In this document: one piece after another, positions 22,395 through 29,808 of the stretch
How the letters are laid out: each line of letters starts with the position of its first letter
Position numbering within the stretch: the stretch's first letter is position 1
Origin: an uncultured Clostridia bacterium
GTDB taxonomy: Bacteria; Bacillota; Clostridia; Oscillospirales; Acutalibacteraceae
DNA length: 40,766 bases
Assembly: GCA_944384995.1 (NCBI GenBank)
Contig: CALWVN010000016.1
Coordinates: 1 to 40,766, forward strand
Direction of reading: 5' to 3'
Position numbers and translations under genes: made by a program
Notes under the pieces: generated by a model
The model's database searches: none
Told to the model about the DNA's origin: nothing
Seen by the model: the letters and a program-made list of their open reading frames with translations, nothing else

Positions 22395-23321
22395 ATGGCT
22401 AAAAAGGAGAAAATCGCGCTCACGCCCGAAGAACGGCTGGCGAAGATGGATCGCACAAAAGAAAAAAGAAAGATCTTCGGCGAAACCTTCCTCAAAGCGT
22501 GCGCGCTGTTTTTGGCTGTCGTCTTTGTCTATGCGGCTACATATGTTGCGTTCGGCGAAGGCAGAACCGTTTATCAATCCATCCAAACAAACACCGGTAC
22601 GGTCTCCGGCGGCAGCGTAGTTTCCGGCGGCGGCAGTGCGACCGCCGGCAGCGGCACAACGGCAGAAGTATCGGACGAAGCGCAGCAGGCTGCAGACGCG
22701 ATCAACGCGGCAACGGCAGCGGCAGCAAACGCGACCTATGATTGGGAAAGACATTGCGTAGTAGCGGATATTGACGTTGGCAGCGCGACCGATACGCTCA
22801 ACGGCATCATTCAGCGCGTGGATCCGAACGCGAACCTGAACTCGGTCGTCGGCGGCTTCATGGGTCAGGGCGACAAGTCGAACACCTACACGCCGGGCGC
22901 AGATGCGGCAGCAGTGTTCAGCAACGATCAGTATGCTTTGAAAGCAACTTCGCTGCAGGCAGCGGATCTGCAGAACCTTACGGTAGAGGGAACGAAATAC
23001 ACGTTCACGCTGCCGGTTGCGGAAAACCCGCAGAAGGACGGCAACACCGCGCTTTCGAGATTGACAAACGACTTCATCACGCTGGACGAGGTTTCGGCGG
23101 GTGTGTCTGAGGCGCTGGGCGCGCTTTCCTTCCTGCTTTCGGTAGACGGCGCTGACGTGGCGTTCCAGGATATCGAGGTAACGGTGGAACTCAATGAGAG
23201 CGGTCAGCTTACCTCTTTGAGCTATTCCTATTATATGGACGTCAGAAGTTTGGAACTGAGCGTTGCGACCGGTACCGGCAACGGCACCGTGCAGGCGACG
23301 TATTCGAACTTCGTATATTGA
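22395..23321 (+). CDS. Single-pass membrane protein, paralogue 1 of 3
   Basis: 308 residues, family not recognised. The N terminus is short, charged and cytosolic (MAKKEKIALTPEERLAKMDR), with one membrane helix at about 31-51. A Gly/Ser/Thr linker follows (VSGGSVVSGGGSATAG) and then an extracellular domain. Residues 87-308 are identical to paralogue 2. The domain has a late LTSLSYSYYMDVRSLELSV segment shared in pattern with paralogue 3 and with the lipoprotein at 28687. GAAAGGGG precedes the ATG. A surface-exposed role next to the cohesin/dockerin genes is inferred. Confidence 0.75.
   Translation: MAKKEKIALTPEERLAKMDRTKEKRKIFGETFLKACALFLAVVFVYAATYVAFGEGRTVYQSIQTNTGTVSGGSVVSGGGSATAGSGTTAEVSDEAQQAADAINAATAAAANATYDWERHCVVADIDVGSATDTLNGIIQRVDPNANLNSVVGGFMGQGDKSNTYTPGADAAAVFSNDQYALKATSLQAADLQNLTVEGTKYTFTLPVAENPQKDGNTALSRLTNDFITLDEVSAGVSEALGALSFLLSVDGADVAFQDIEVTVELNESGQLTSLSYSYYMDVRSLELSVATGTGNGTVQATYSNFVY
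22652..23319 (+). repeat. 668-bp perfect direct repeat, copy 1
   Basis: Matches 23604-24271 (offset 952), ending at the first base of the stop codon. The stops differ: TGA here, TAA in copy 2. A near-identical 25-bp stretch also precedes it at 22620. Confidence 0.92.
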
Positions 23322-23343
23322 TTTCGGAAAGAGGGAGACAGAC

Positions 23344-24273
23344 ATGGCGAAAGTACAATTGACCCCTGAAGAGATCGCAGCGAAAAAGATTCGTCGCTCC
23401 AACGGCTGGACGCGCTTTTGGGCGATCGTCGTAGCGCTGGTTTTGGTTGTCGGGGCTTCGGGTTTTGTAGCCAGCAAAGCAAAAACGGCACGTACAGAGG
23501 CGGAAGAGGCCTTGAAAGAGCAGCAGGAAGCGATCCAGCAGGCGGCTGCAAACAATACTGTAATCGGCGGCGTTTCCGGCGGCGGCAGTGCGACCGGCGG
23601 GAACGGCACAACGGCAGAAGTATCGGACGAAGCGCAGCAGGCTGCAGACGCGATCAACGCGGCAACGGCAGCGGCAGCAAACGCGACCTATGATTGGGAA
23701 AGACATTGCGTAGTAGCGGATATTGACGTTGGCAGCGCGACCGATACGCTCAACGGCATCATTCAGCGCGTGGATCCGAACGCGAACCTGAACTCGGTCG
23801 TCGGCGGCTTCATGGGTCAGGGCGACAAGTCGAACACCTACACGCCGGGCGCAGATGCGGCAGCAGTGTTCAGCAACGATCAGTATGCTTTGAAAGCAAC
23901 TTCGCTGCAGGCAGCGGATCTGCAGAACCTTACGGTAGAGGGAACGAAATACACGTTCACGCTGCCGGTTGCGGAAAACCCGCAGAAGGACGGCAACACC
24001 GCGCTTTCGAGATTGACAAACGACTTCATCACGCTGGACGAGGTTTCGGCGGGTGTGTCTGAGGCGCTGGGCGCGCTTTCCTTCCTGCTTTCGGTAGACG
24101 GCGCTGACGTGGCGTTCCAGGATATCGAGGTAACGGTGGAACTCAATGAGAGCGGTCAGCTTACCTCTTTGAGCTATTCCTATTATATGGACGTCAGAAG
24201 TTTGGAACTGAGCGTTGCGACCGGTACCGGCAACGGCACCGTGCAGGCGACGTATTCGAACTTCGTATATTAA
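23344..24273 (+). CDS. Single-pass membrane protein, paralogue 2 of 3
   Basis: 309 residues. The N-terminal 87 residues differ from paralogue 1: MAKVQLTPEEIAAKKIRR, a membrane helix at about 23-43, and a short coiled-coil-like, Glu/Gln-rich stalk (TEAEEALKEQQEAIQQA). The remaining 222 residues are identical to paralogue 1. GAGGGAG lies about 7 nt before the ATG. The two genes are separated by 22 bp and are co-transcribed. Same outer domain with a different membrane anchor and stalk suggests anchor exchange by recombination. Confidence 0.75.
   Translation: MAKVQLTPEEIAAKKIRRSNGWTRFWAIVVALVLVVGASGFVASKAKTARTEAEEALKEQQEAIQQAAANNTVIGGVSGGGSATGGNGTTAEVSDEAQQAADAINAATAAAANATYDWERHCVVADIDVGSATDTLNGIIQRVDPNANLNSVVGGFMGQGDKSNTYTPGADAAAVFSNDQYALKATSLQAADLQNLTVEGTKYTFTLPVAENPQKDGNTALSRLTNDFITLDEVSAGVSEALGALSFLLSVDGADVAFQDIEVTVELNESGQLTSLSYSYYMDVRSLELSVATGTGNGTVQATYSNFVY
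23604..24271 (+). repeat. 668-bp perfect direct repeat, copy 2
   Basis: Second copy of 22652-23319. Confidence 0.92.
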
Positions 24274-24320
24274 ACCGTGCTTGATACAGACTGCAATGGA
24301 TTTGCGAAAGGAAGAATACC

Positions 24321-25559
24321 ATGGCGAAGAAAAATAAGCCCGAGCTGACGCTCGAGGAACTTCAGGCAAAAAAGAGCAGACGCCAGCGCGGTTGGGTGCG
24401 CTTTTGCGCGATCGTGCTTGCGGTTGCATTGACCGCCGGAATTTATGGCTTTGCCTCCTCCGGCGACCCGCATACGGTACCGCTGTACTCTCCTGCAGCA
24501 CAGCAGGTCGTGGTGCAGAACACGGGCGGCGGGGATACGACGGATACCCCCACGACGCCGGCTGAGACGCCTTCTACCTCAACGCCCTCCGGGGACAGCG
24601 GCAGCGACAGCAGCGGCGGCGGTATTTTGGATATGCTCATGGGGCTTTTGGGTAATATTGACCTGAGCTCCATCGCGGGCATGCTGGATCTGGAAGGCCT
24701 CGGCGTTACGATCGCGGACGGTATCGACAGCCTGCAAAGCACGCTGATTTCCCTGCTGGACCGCATTGAAGAATCCTTCACCGGTCAGCCGGCGATCACA
24801 CATGATCCGGAAGAATATGCCTTTGTCGGCGAAGTCGGCGATGCGGAGGAACGCGCACAGGTTGCGCAGATCCTCAACGATGCGACTTCGAATGCTGCGC
24901 TGGAGGCGTATTCCTTCAACCGCACGGCGAACTTCACGCCGGACGGCCACGCATCCGTCGGTGCACAAACCGAAATGCTCGATCAGATCCTTTCTGTTGC
25001 CCAGCTTTCGCTGGACAGCATTGTGGGCGATTTCGTGGATGTCGGTACAATTTCACAGCGTTACAGTGCGGATACGCTTGCCGCGATTCAGGAAGCCGGT
25101 CAGGCCAACTACCTGCTGAAAGCTACGAATCTGACGGCGGATGACATTCAGGTTGTGAACCGGGCTACCAGCACGGACGGCAATATTGTAAATTACACGA
25201 TTCGCCTGAAGAACGTGGATAATCCGAACCGTGCGGGCGCGACCGGGCTTTCCCGCTTCACCGAGGACTATTTGGTGCAGAATGAGGTCGAAGACGTAAT
25301 CGCCAATGCGATCAACCTCGCCGGCACTTCGATCAGTGTATTGAAGCTTACGGATCTGGAGATGGCGTATTCCGACATCACCGTTCAGTTCGTTTACAAC
25401 GGCACGACGGATCAACTGCAGAGCCTGTCTTATTCCTATAAGGCATACGGCAAGTTTACGGTTCGCACAAATACCGTGCAGATCGTCGGCGACGCGACCA
25501 CGCAGGTCACCAACAGCTTCAGCAACTTCAGCTATGCGGACCTCGTCCCTGTCGGCTGA
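24321..25559 (+). CDS. Single-pass membrane protein, paralogue 3 of 3 (diverged)
   Basis: 412 residues. A charged N terminus (MAKKNKPELTLEELQAKKSRRQRGW) is followed by a membrane helix near 26-45 and a Thr/Pro/Ser linker (about 70-95). An amphipathic segment rich in Leu/Ile (IDLSSIAGMLDLEGLGVTI) and the family domain come next. Shared pattern with paralogues 1 and 2: a TLNGI/EMLDQI-like helix, LKATNLTADD against LKATSLQAAD, NVDNPNRAGATGLSRFTEDY against NPQKDGNTALSRLTNDF, and LQSLSYSYKAYG against LTSLSYSYYMDV. GAAAGGAAG precedes the ATG. It is the last gene before a strong terminator. Function unknown. Confidence 0.75.
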   Translation: MAKKNKPELTLEELQAKKSRRQRGWVRFCAIVLAVALTAGIYGFASSGDPHTVPLYSPAAQQVVVQNTGGGDTTDTPTTPAETPSTSTPSGDSGSDSSGGGILDMLMGLLGNIDLSSIAGMLDLEGLGVTIADGIDSLQSTLISLLDRIEESFTGQPAITHDPEEYAFVGEVGDAEERAQVAQILNDATSNAALEAYSFNRTANFTPDGHASVGAQTEMLDQILSVAQLSLDSIVGDFVDVGTISQRYSADTLAAIQEAGQANYLLKATNLTADDIQVVNRATSTDGNIVNYTIRLKNVDNPNRAGATGLSRFTEDYLVQNEVEDVIANAINLAGTSISVLKLTDLEMAYSDITVQFVYNGTTDQLQSLSYSYKAYGKFTVRTNTVQIVGDATTQVTNSFSNFSYADLVPVG

Positions 25560-25587
25560 GCATAAAACCGAACCCCAAATATAAAGG

Positions 25588-25620
25588 GCGGCGCGTACCA
25601 AAACGGTATGCGCCGCTTTT
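25588..25620 (+). terminator. Rho-independent terminator of the membrane-protein trio
   Basis: 12-pair stem GCGGCGCGTACC/GGTATGCGCCGC (one G-U) with an AAAAC loop and TTTT tail. Confidence 0.85.
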
Positions 25621-25724
25621 GCGTTACGCTATATTTGCTTTCCCTGCCATTTCAGCGAAAAGTGCAAGCCTATGCGCTATATTCACATCCCGCCTGTGCA
25701 TATATATTGCAGGGAGGGGTGTTT

Positions 25725-26495
25725 ATGCGATATATACTGATCACACGTCGGGCGTTGTCCATCGGGCTGGTGCTTATCCTTGCCGCCGCCTTTGTGCTCG
25801 CAGGCGTTTCCAACCAATATGCGAGCGGGACGGCGGCACAGGCGCAGTCGCGGCGGCTGCCTGTCTACTGTGTGGAGACGGCGGAAAAAAAGGTCGCCAT
25901 CACCTTTGACGCGGCCTGGGGCGCGGAGGATACAGCGGAGCTTTTAGAGATCTTGGCGGAATATAACGCCCATGTGACGGTGTTTGCGGTCGGGGACTGG
26001 GTGCGCAAATACCCCGAAAGCGTCAAAGCGTTTTACGACGCGGGACATACCATCGGCAACCATTCCGACAGCCACAAAGCCTATAGCGAATTGACGTATG
26101 ACGAATTGCTTGTGGACATGGAGGCATGTTCTGCCGCGATCGAAAGCTGCACAGGTGCGCGCCCGCGCGTGCTGCGTGCGCCGTCGGGTGACTACACGGA
26201 CGACACGATTACCGCCGCAGAAGCCCTTGGGATGCAGACCGTGCAGTGGTCGGTGGACAGCCTCGACTGGCAGGGGCTGTCGGTGGAAGAAATGGTGAAG
26301 CGCGTGACGGCGGCGACGGAAAACGGCTCGATCCTCCTGTTCCACAACGATGTAAAAAACACACCCGACGCCCTGCGTGAAATTTTGCGGATTTTGTCGG
26401 AGGAGGGTTACAGCTTCGTCACGGTGGAGGAACTCATTTATTGGAAAGATTATCGAATCGACAGCGCAGGCAGACAGTATGCGAACGCGGCGTAG
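25725..26495 (+). CDS. Polysaccharide deacetylase (NodB domain, PdaB-like)
   Basis: 256 residues with an N-terminal signal anchor (about 10-28, after MRYILITRR), so active outside the membrane. The NodB domain spans residues ~50-235. Motif 1 is ITFDAAWG (residues 58-65) in the form typical of sporulation-type PdaB proteins rather than TFDDGP. Motif 2 is the zinc-binding HTIGNHSDSH (about 108-117), motif 3 is RAPSGDY, and the late LLFHND supplies the His. Known relatives deacetylate peptidoglycan or chitin-like sugars, and PdaB acts in spore cortex maintenance. The start at 25725 has AGGGAGGGG upstream. Whether it acts in sporulation cannot be read from this window. Confidence 0.85.
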   Translation: MRYILITRRALSIGLVLILAAAFVLAGVSNQYASGTAAQAQSRRLPVYCVETAEKKVAITFDAAWGAEDTAELLEILAEYNAHVTVFAVGDWVRKYPESVKAFYDAGHTIGNHSDSHKAYSELTYDELLVDMEACSAAIESCTGARPRVLRAPSGDYTDDTITAAEALGMQTVQWSVDSLDWQGLSVEEMVKRVTAATENGSILLFHNDVKNTPDALREILRILSEEGYSFVTVEELIYWKDYRIDSAGRQYANAA

Positions 26496-26508
26496 CGACA
26501 GTCCGTAT

Positions 26509-26537
26509 TTGACAAGGCGCGGCGGATGTGCTATATT
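26509..26537 (+). promoter_or_regulatory. Promoter of the small membrane protein gene
   Basis: TTGACA (26509-26514), a 17-bp spacer, and TATATT (26532-26537). Confidence 0.8.
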
Positions 26538-26563
26538 CGAAAAAGAAGAAGGGACGTGACCGC

Positions 26564-26947
26564 ATGAAACCGCGTACAAAAGCCGGTGTTTTCGTTGGGC
26601 TGGGGCTTTTCAGTCTGGCATCCCTGTACTTCGATTTGGTGATCGTAAACTTTTTTATCATTTTGCCGTTCGGTCGACTTTGGCGTTTCTTTGAAAACGA
26701 AGAAATGATGCTGGCTGTCATCCCCGCAGGTATGTTGTTGGCTGCGGGCTTAGGTGTGTTTTGTTACCATGCTTATGGTGAGCTGCGCCGCGCAGCGGTC
26801 TGGCTGCCCGTCGCCTCTGCCGCAGCCCTATTCTTTGCGGTGCTTTGCGCGGCGGTTTTGTCGCCTTTGGGGGCAGTGCTGCTGTTCGTCTCGTTTGCCT
26901 GCCTGGTTGGAGCGTGGGTATGTACGATTTTAGATATTCGGCGTTAG
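26564..26947 (+). CDS. Small four-helix membrane protein, unknown
   Basis: 127 residues with four hydrophobic segments (about 8-27, 50-67, 78-97 and 99-122) and almost no soluble loops. It has its own promoter, a GAAGAAGGGA site upstream and a terminator hairpin downstream. The protein family is not recognised. Confidence 0.65.
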   Translation: MKPRTKAGVFVGLGLFSLASLYFDLVIVNFFIILPFGRLWRFFENEEMMLAVIPAGMLLAAGLGVFCYHAYGELRRAAVWLPVASAAALFFAVLCAAVLSPLGAVLLFVSFACLVGAWVCTILDIRR

Positions 26948-26963
26948 AGAAAAAGGCAAAAAG

Positions 26964-26999
26964 GGACGGTTCTGTGTCTGATTCCGCACAGAACCGTCC
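26964..26999. terminator. Bidirectional terminator between convergent genes
   Basis: 12-bp perfect stem GGACGGTTCTGT/ACAGAACCGTCC, extended by one G-C and one G-U pair, loop about 10 nt. On the minus strand the tail is CTTTTTGCCTTTTT, a good U-tract for the GH29 gene; on the plus strand the tail is TTCTATTTG. Confidence 0.8.
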
Positions 27000-27025
27000 T
27001 TCTATTTGTATGTCCTCCTCTGTCG

Positions 27026-28378
27026 TCAAACCCGATATGCCCCGGTCTTGCAGACCTCGGTACGGTCGATATACGGCTCGTTTCGGCACTGCGTGATGCG
27101 AATTTCCAGGCGGTCGGTCGTCACGGGCTCGTCAAAGATCGCAATGCGCGAAAAGCCGATGATCGTCCCGCGGAACACGCACTTTTCGCCGGCATAGATT
27201 TCGAATGCCTCTACGCGTTGGGATTTCGTTGTATCCTCGGAAAGGCGCACGCGGTCAACGGATTGTTTTTCAAAATCCAGCGTGATCGCAAAGCCGTTTT
27301 CGGTGTCGGTGCGGCGGCTTTCGATGACGCATTCGTCCTCTTTTTGAAGCCAGAGGCCCATCTCCCGCAGGCGGCGCACATCGGCCTTGGCAAAGCGGCC
27401 TTTGCGGTTCGGCGGGATGTTCAAAAGCAGCAGCGCATTGCTGCCGACCGAAGTATAATAAATTTTCATAAGATGGCGCAGGGATTTGAGCGTGGCGCGC
27501 TGCAGCGGGTGATAAAACCAGCCGAGCCGGATGGAAACGTCTACCTCGGCGGGATACCACATAAAGTCGTCATAATTTGCTAAAAAAGCGCGTGAACCGA
27601 GGTCGGGCAGCATGGCATCCTGGCAGCGCTTTTGGAATTTGCGCATGTTTTCGTCCTGCTGGCAGTTCGCCGCGAGGTTCTGCTGGTCGTAAGCGAAGCG
27701 CGGCACGACGTTCCATTCGCTTTCGCGGGTCTTGCCGCTTTCGTTGCCGATCCAGCGCACATCCGGTGCGCAGCCCGACATGACGATGTTCGGCTGCAAT
27801 TCGACCGCCGTTTTCCAAATGCGCTCAAAGTCGTATTTTTGCTTAGGCTGACCGGCAGCATCCGCGCCGCAGGCGCCGTCAAGCCAAAGCATGAAGATCT
27901 CGCCGTAGTTCGTCAAAAGCTCGGTGAGCTGCTCGATATAAAAATCGTTGTAGCCTGGGGTGCCGTACAGCGGACAGTTGCGGTCCCACGGGGAAAGGTA
28001 GACGCCGAATTTCAACCCGTATTTGCGGCAGGAATCCGCCACTTCGCGCACCACATCGCCCTTGCCGTTTTTATAAGGGCTGTTTTTGACGGAATGTTCG
28101 GTCGTCTTGGTGGGCCAAAGGCAGAAGCCGTCGTGGTGCTTGCAGGTGAGGATCACGCCTTTCATGCCGGCATCCGCGATCGCGGCGCACCACTGGTCAG
28201 TGTCCTGCGCGGTCGGATCAAAAGCGCTTTCGGGTTCTTTGCCGTTGCCCCATTCGCGGTTCGTGAAGGTGTTGACCGTGTAATGGACAAAGGCGTAATA
28301 CCGCATTTCCTGAATCAGGAGCTGGCGGCGGTTGGGGACGATGCTCGTGTATAGATCGATACGTTCCTGTTCAGTCAT
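27026..28378 (-). CDS. Alpha-L-fucosidase (GH29)
   Basis: 450 residues, predicted to release L-fucose from glycans. GH29 features in order: MRYYAFVHYTVNTFTNREWGNG near residues 25-46, CKHHDGFCLW near 78-87, FGVYLSPWDRN near 125-135, and FMLWLDGACG near 160-169 whose Asp fits the retaining nucleophile. A C-terminal beta domain follows (about 350-450). No signal peptide, so it should act in the cytosol on imported oligosaccharides. The start at 28378 follows TGGAG about 6 nt upstream, and an alternative in-frame ATG lies 12 bp earlier. It is monocistronic. Fucose linkage preference is unknown. Confidence 0.88.
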   Translation of the reverse strand: MTEQERIDLYTSIVPNRRQLLIQEMRYYAFVHYTVNTFTNREWGNGKEPESAFDPTAQDTDQWCAAIADAGMKGVILTCKHHDGFCLWPTKTTEHSVKNSPYKNGKGDVVREVADSCRKYGLKFGVYLSPWDRNCPLYGTPGYNDFYIEQLTELLTNYGEIFMLWLDGACGADAAGQPKQKYDFERIWKTAVELQPNIVMSGCAPDVRWIGNESGKTRESEWNVVPRFAYDQQNLAANCQQDENMRKFQKRCQDAMLPDLGSRAFLANYDDFMWYPAEVDVSIRLGWFYHPLQRATLKSLRHLMKIYYTSVGSNALLLLNIPPNRKGRFAKADVRRLREMGLWLQKEDECVIESRRTDTENGFAITLDFEKQSVDRVRLSEDTTKSQRVEAFEIYAGEKCVFRGTIIGFSRIAIFDEPVTTDRLEIRITQCRNEPYIDRTEVCKTGAYRV

Positions 28379-28389
28379 AACAAACTCCA

Positions 28390-28424
28390 TTTTAGATGCT
28401 AGATGCTGGATGCTAGATATTAGA
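28390..28424 (-). repeat. Heptad array, 5 units, minus orientation
   Basis: On the plus strand TTTTAGA, TGCTAGA, TGCTGGA, TGCTAGA, TATTAGA, i.e. NNTCTAA/NNTCCAG units facing the GH29 start codon. It ends within 15 bp of that start. Confidence 0.82.
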
Positions 28425-28468
28425 CGTGGGGTGAGGAAGGCTGTGCAAAGCCGGAAGCACACGCAACC

Positions 28469-28496
28469 CGTAGGGACAGCCCTTGCGGCTGTCCGT
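28469..28496 (-). repeat. GGACAGCC hairpin repeat, inverted
   Basis: CCGTAGGGACAGCC, then TTGC, then GGCTGTCCG. It faces the copy at 28537. Confidence 0.7.
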
Positions 28497-28536
28497 TGTG
28501 CGCCGCCGCACACGATCCAAAGACCTCGCCGCCATG

Positions 28537-28563
28537 CGGACAGGGACAAGCCCTGTCCCTACG
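28537..28563 (+). repeat. GGACAGGG hairpin repeat variant
   Basis: Arms GGACAGGG and CCCTGTCC around ACAAG, then CTACG. The arm sequence differs from other copies but pairing is kept. Confidence 0.7.
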
Positions 28564-28626
28564 ATTTGTGCAATCCTTTCAGTTGTGCGGGAAGATGGCC
28601 GCACGCTTCTGCGTACTAACGTCTGT

Positions 28627-28653
28627 AAAAGCCCCGCACCGGCGGGGCTTTTT
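28627..28653. terminator. Bidirectional terminator after the minus-strand lipoprotein gene
   Basis: AAAA-GCCCCGC-accg-GCGGGGC-TTTT, symmetric and suitable on both strands. It sits 34 bp beyond the lipoprotein stop codon. Confidence 0.85.
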
Positions 28654-28686
28654 CTGTCGCAACCTCGGAAATCAGGGGGTCGCCGG

Positions 28687-29757
28687 TCAAGCCGTCGCCT
28701 GATCCGCCCAGCCGAACTGATAATAGGTGTTTGCGCCGCAGTCGAAATCAAGCGTCTGCGTGCCCAAAGGCGCGAGCGTGCCTGTGCCTGTGACGGTCGC
28801 GGAGACTTTCATAGTCTTATCATAGGAAAGCGACAGCAGCTCGTCGGTAGCGGCGTCGAAGATCGCCGTGATCGTCAGCCCCGTAAAGGACAGGGTGTAG
28901 CCGTCAACCGTAAAGGAATTCTCCTCACGGTTGAGAAGATCCAGGACCGTCTGCTCGTCGCGGATATCCACGGCGCGCAAAATCGACGCTTCCTCAGGGA
29001 TCACGTGCAGCTCCACGGTGCGTGTCAGTTCCGTGACCACGGGGTTGCCGTTCGAGTCGTTTTCGGTCGTTTCGTTGACGGAGGAATATACCGCTTCCAG
29101 ATCTGCGTCTGTCAGCGCCGTGATGGCGTTTGTGCCCTGCAAATACAGTGCGTTGGTCAGATCCGTACCGGCTTTCAGCGTCTCGTTGTTCGGCAGCGCT
29201 TCGGAAAGACCGTTCATCATCATATCCTTATACAGCCGCGCCGCTTTGGAAATGGTGGACGAATCATCCTGCACGGTGCCGTCCGCCGCGGTGAATGCAA
29301 TGGTGTCATCCTCCACCCAAAAGCTCTCGGAACGGATCGTTTCAGGCTGCTGCGCCTTGATCGCGTTTGCGATCTCGGTATAATACGCAAGGACTTCGGT
29401 GCGGTTGGCAGAGAGCTGTGCGCGCTCCTCGTCGGTCAGCAGCGCCATGACTGCGTTGAACACTTCCTCGTTCGAGCCGTAGCGCGCGCGGATGTCGTTG
29501 TAGGTAAGCGTGATGGTCACGTCGTCGGTCTTGTTTTCGTAGTTTTCAAACAGGTTGGAGAGCGATTCCGCGTCCAGGATCTCACGCAGCTCCCCGTAGG
29601 TGAATTCAAAGCTCGCGTCATGGAGATCCGTCTTGAGCGTGACTGCGACCGGCTCGGGCTCTTCTTCCTGTGCGCCGATGCTGCAGCCGGCAAACATGCC
29701 GATGCACAACAAGAGCGCCGTCAAAACGCAGCCGATTTTCAATAGCCTTACTTGCAT
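28687..29757 (-). CDS. Predicted lipoprotein related to the membrane-protein trio
   Basis: 356 residues. The signal ends in IGMFAGC, a good lipobox with Cys25, followed by an acidic EEEPEP linker. The rest is an all-extracytoplasmic domain. Its C-terminal pattern (DRNREE-like turn, FTGLTITAIFDAATDELLSLSYDKTMKV) matches the LxSLSYSY segment of the membrane proteins at 22395-25559, suggesting one fold with lipid versus helix anchoring. The start is placed at the third Met because AAAGGGG then lies 8 nt upstream. It is downstream of the M28 peptidase gene by 51 bp, so probably in one operon. Confidence 0.72.
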   Translation of the reverse strand: MQVRLLKIGCVLTALLLCIGMFAGCSIGAQEEEPEPVAVTLKTDLHDASFEFTYGELREILDAESLSNLFENYENKTDDVTITLTYNDIRARYGSNEEVFNAVMALLTDEERAQLSANRTEVLAYYTEIANAIKAQQPETIRSESFWVEDDTIAFTAADGTVQDDSSTISKAARLYKDMMMNGLSEALPNNETLKAGTDLTNALYLQGTNAITALTDADLEAVYSSVNETTENDSNGNPVVTELTRTVELHVIPEEASILRAVDIRDEQTVLDLLNREENSFTVDGYTLSFTGLTITAIFDAATDELLSLSYDKTMKVSATVTGTGTLAPLGTQTLDFDCGANTYYQFGWADQATA

Positions 29758-29808
29758 GTTCATTCCCCTTTGCATGGTCGTTTATTGTTGCGCGGCAGAA
29801 GCCGTATC

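Noticed and set aside
28483-29745. 420-codon plus-strand frame opposite the lipoprotein
   Set aside because: It starts in intergenic repeats and is antisense to a frame with a clear lipobox and ribosome binding site.
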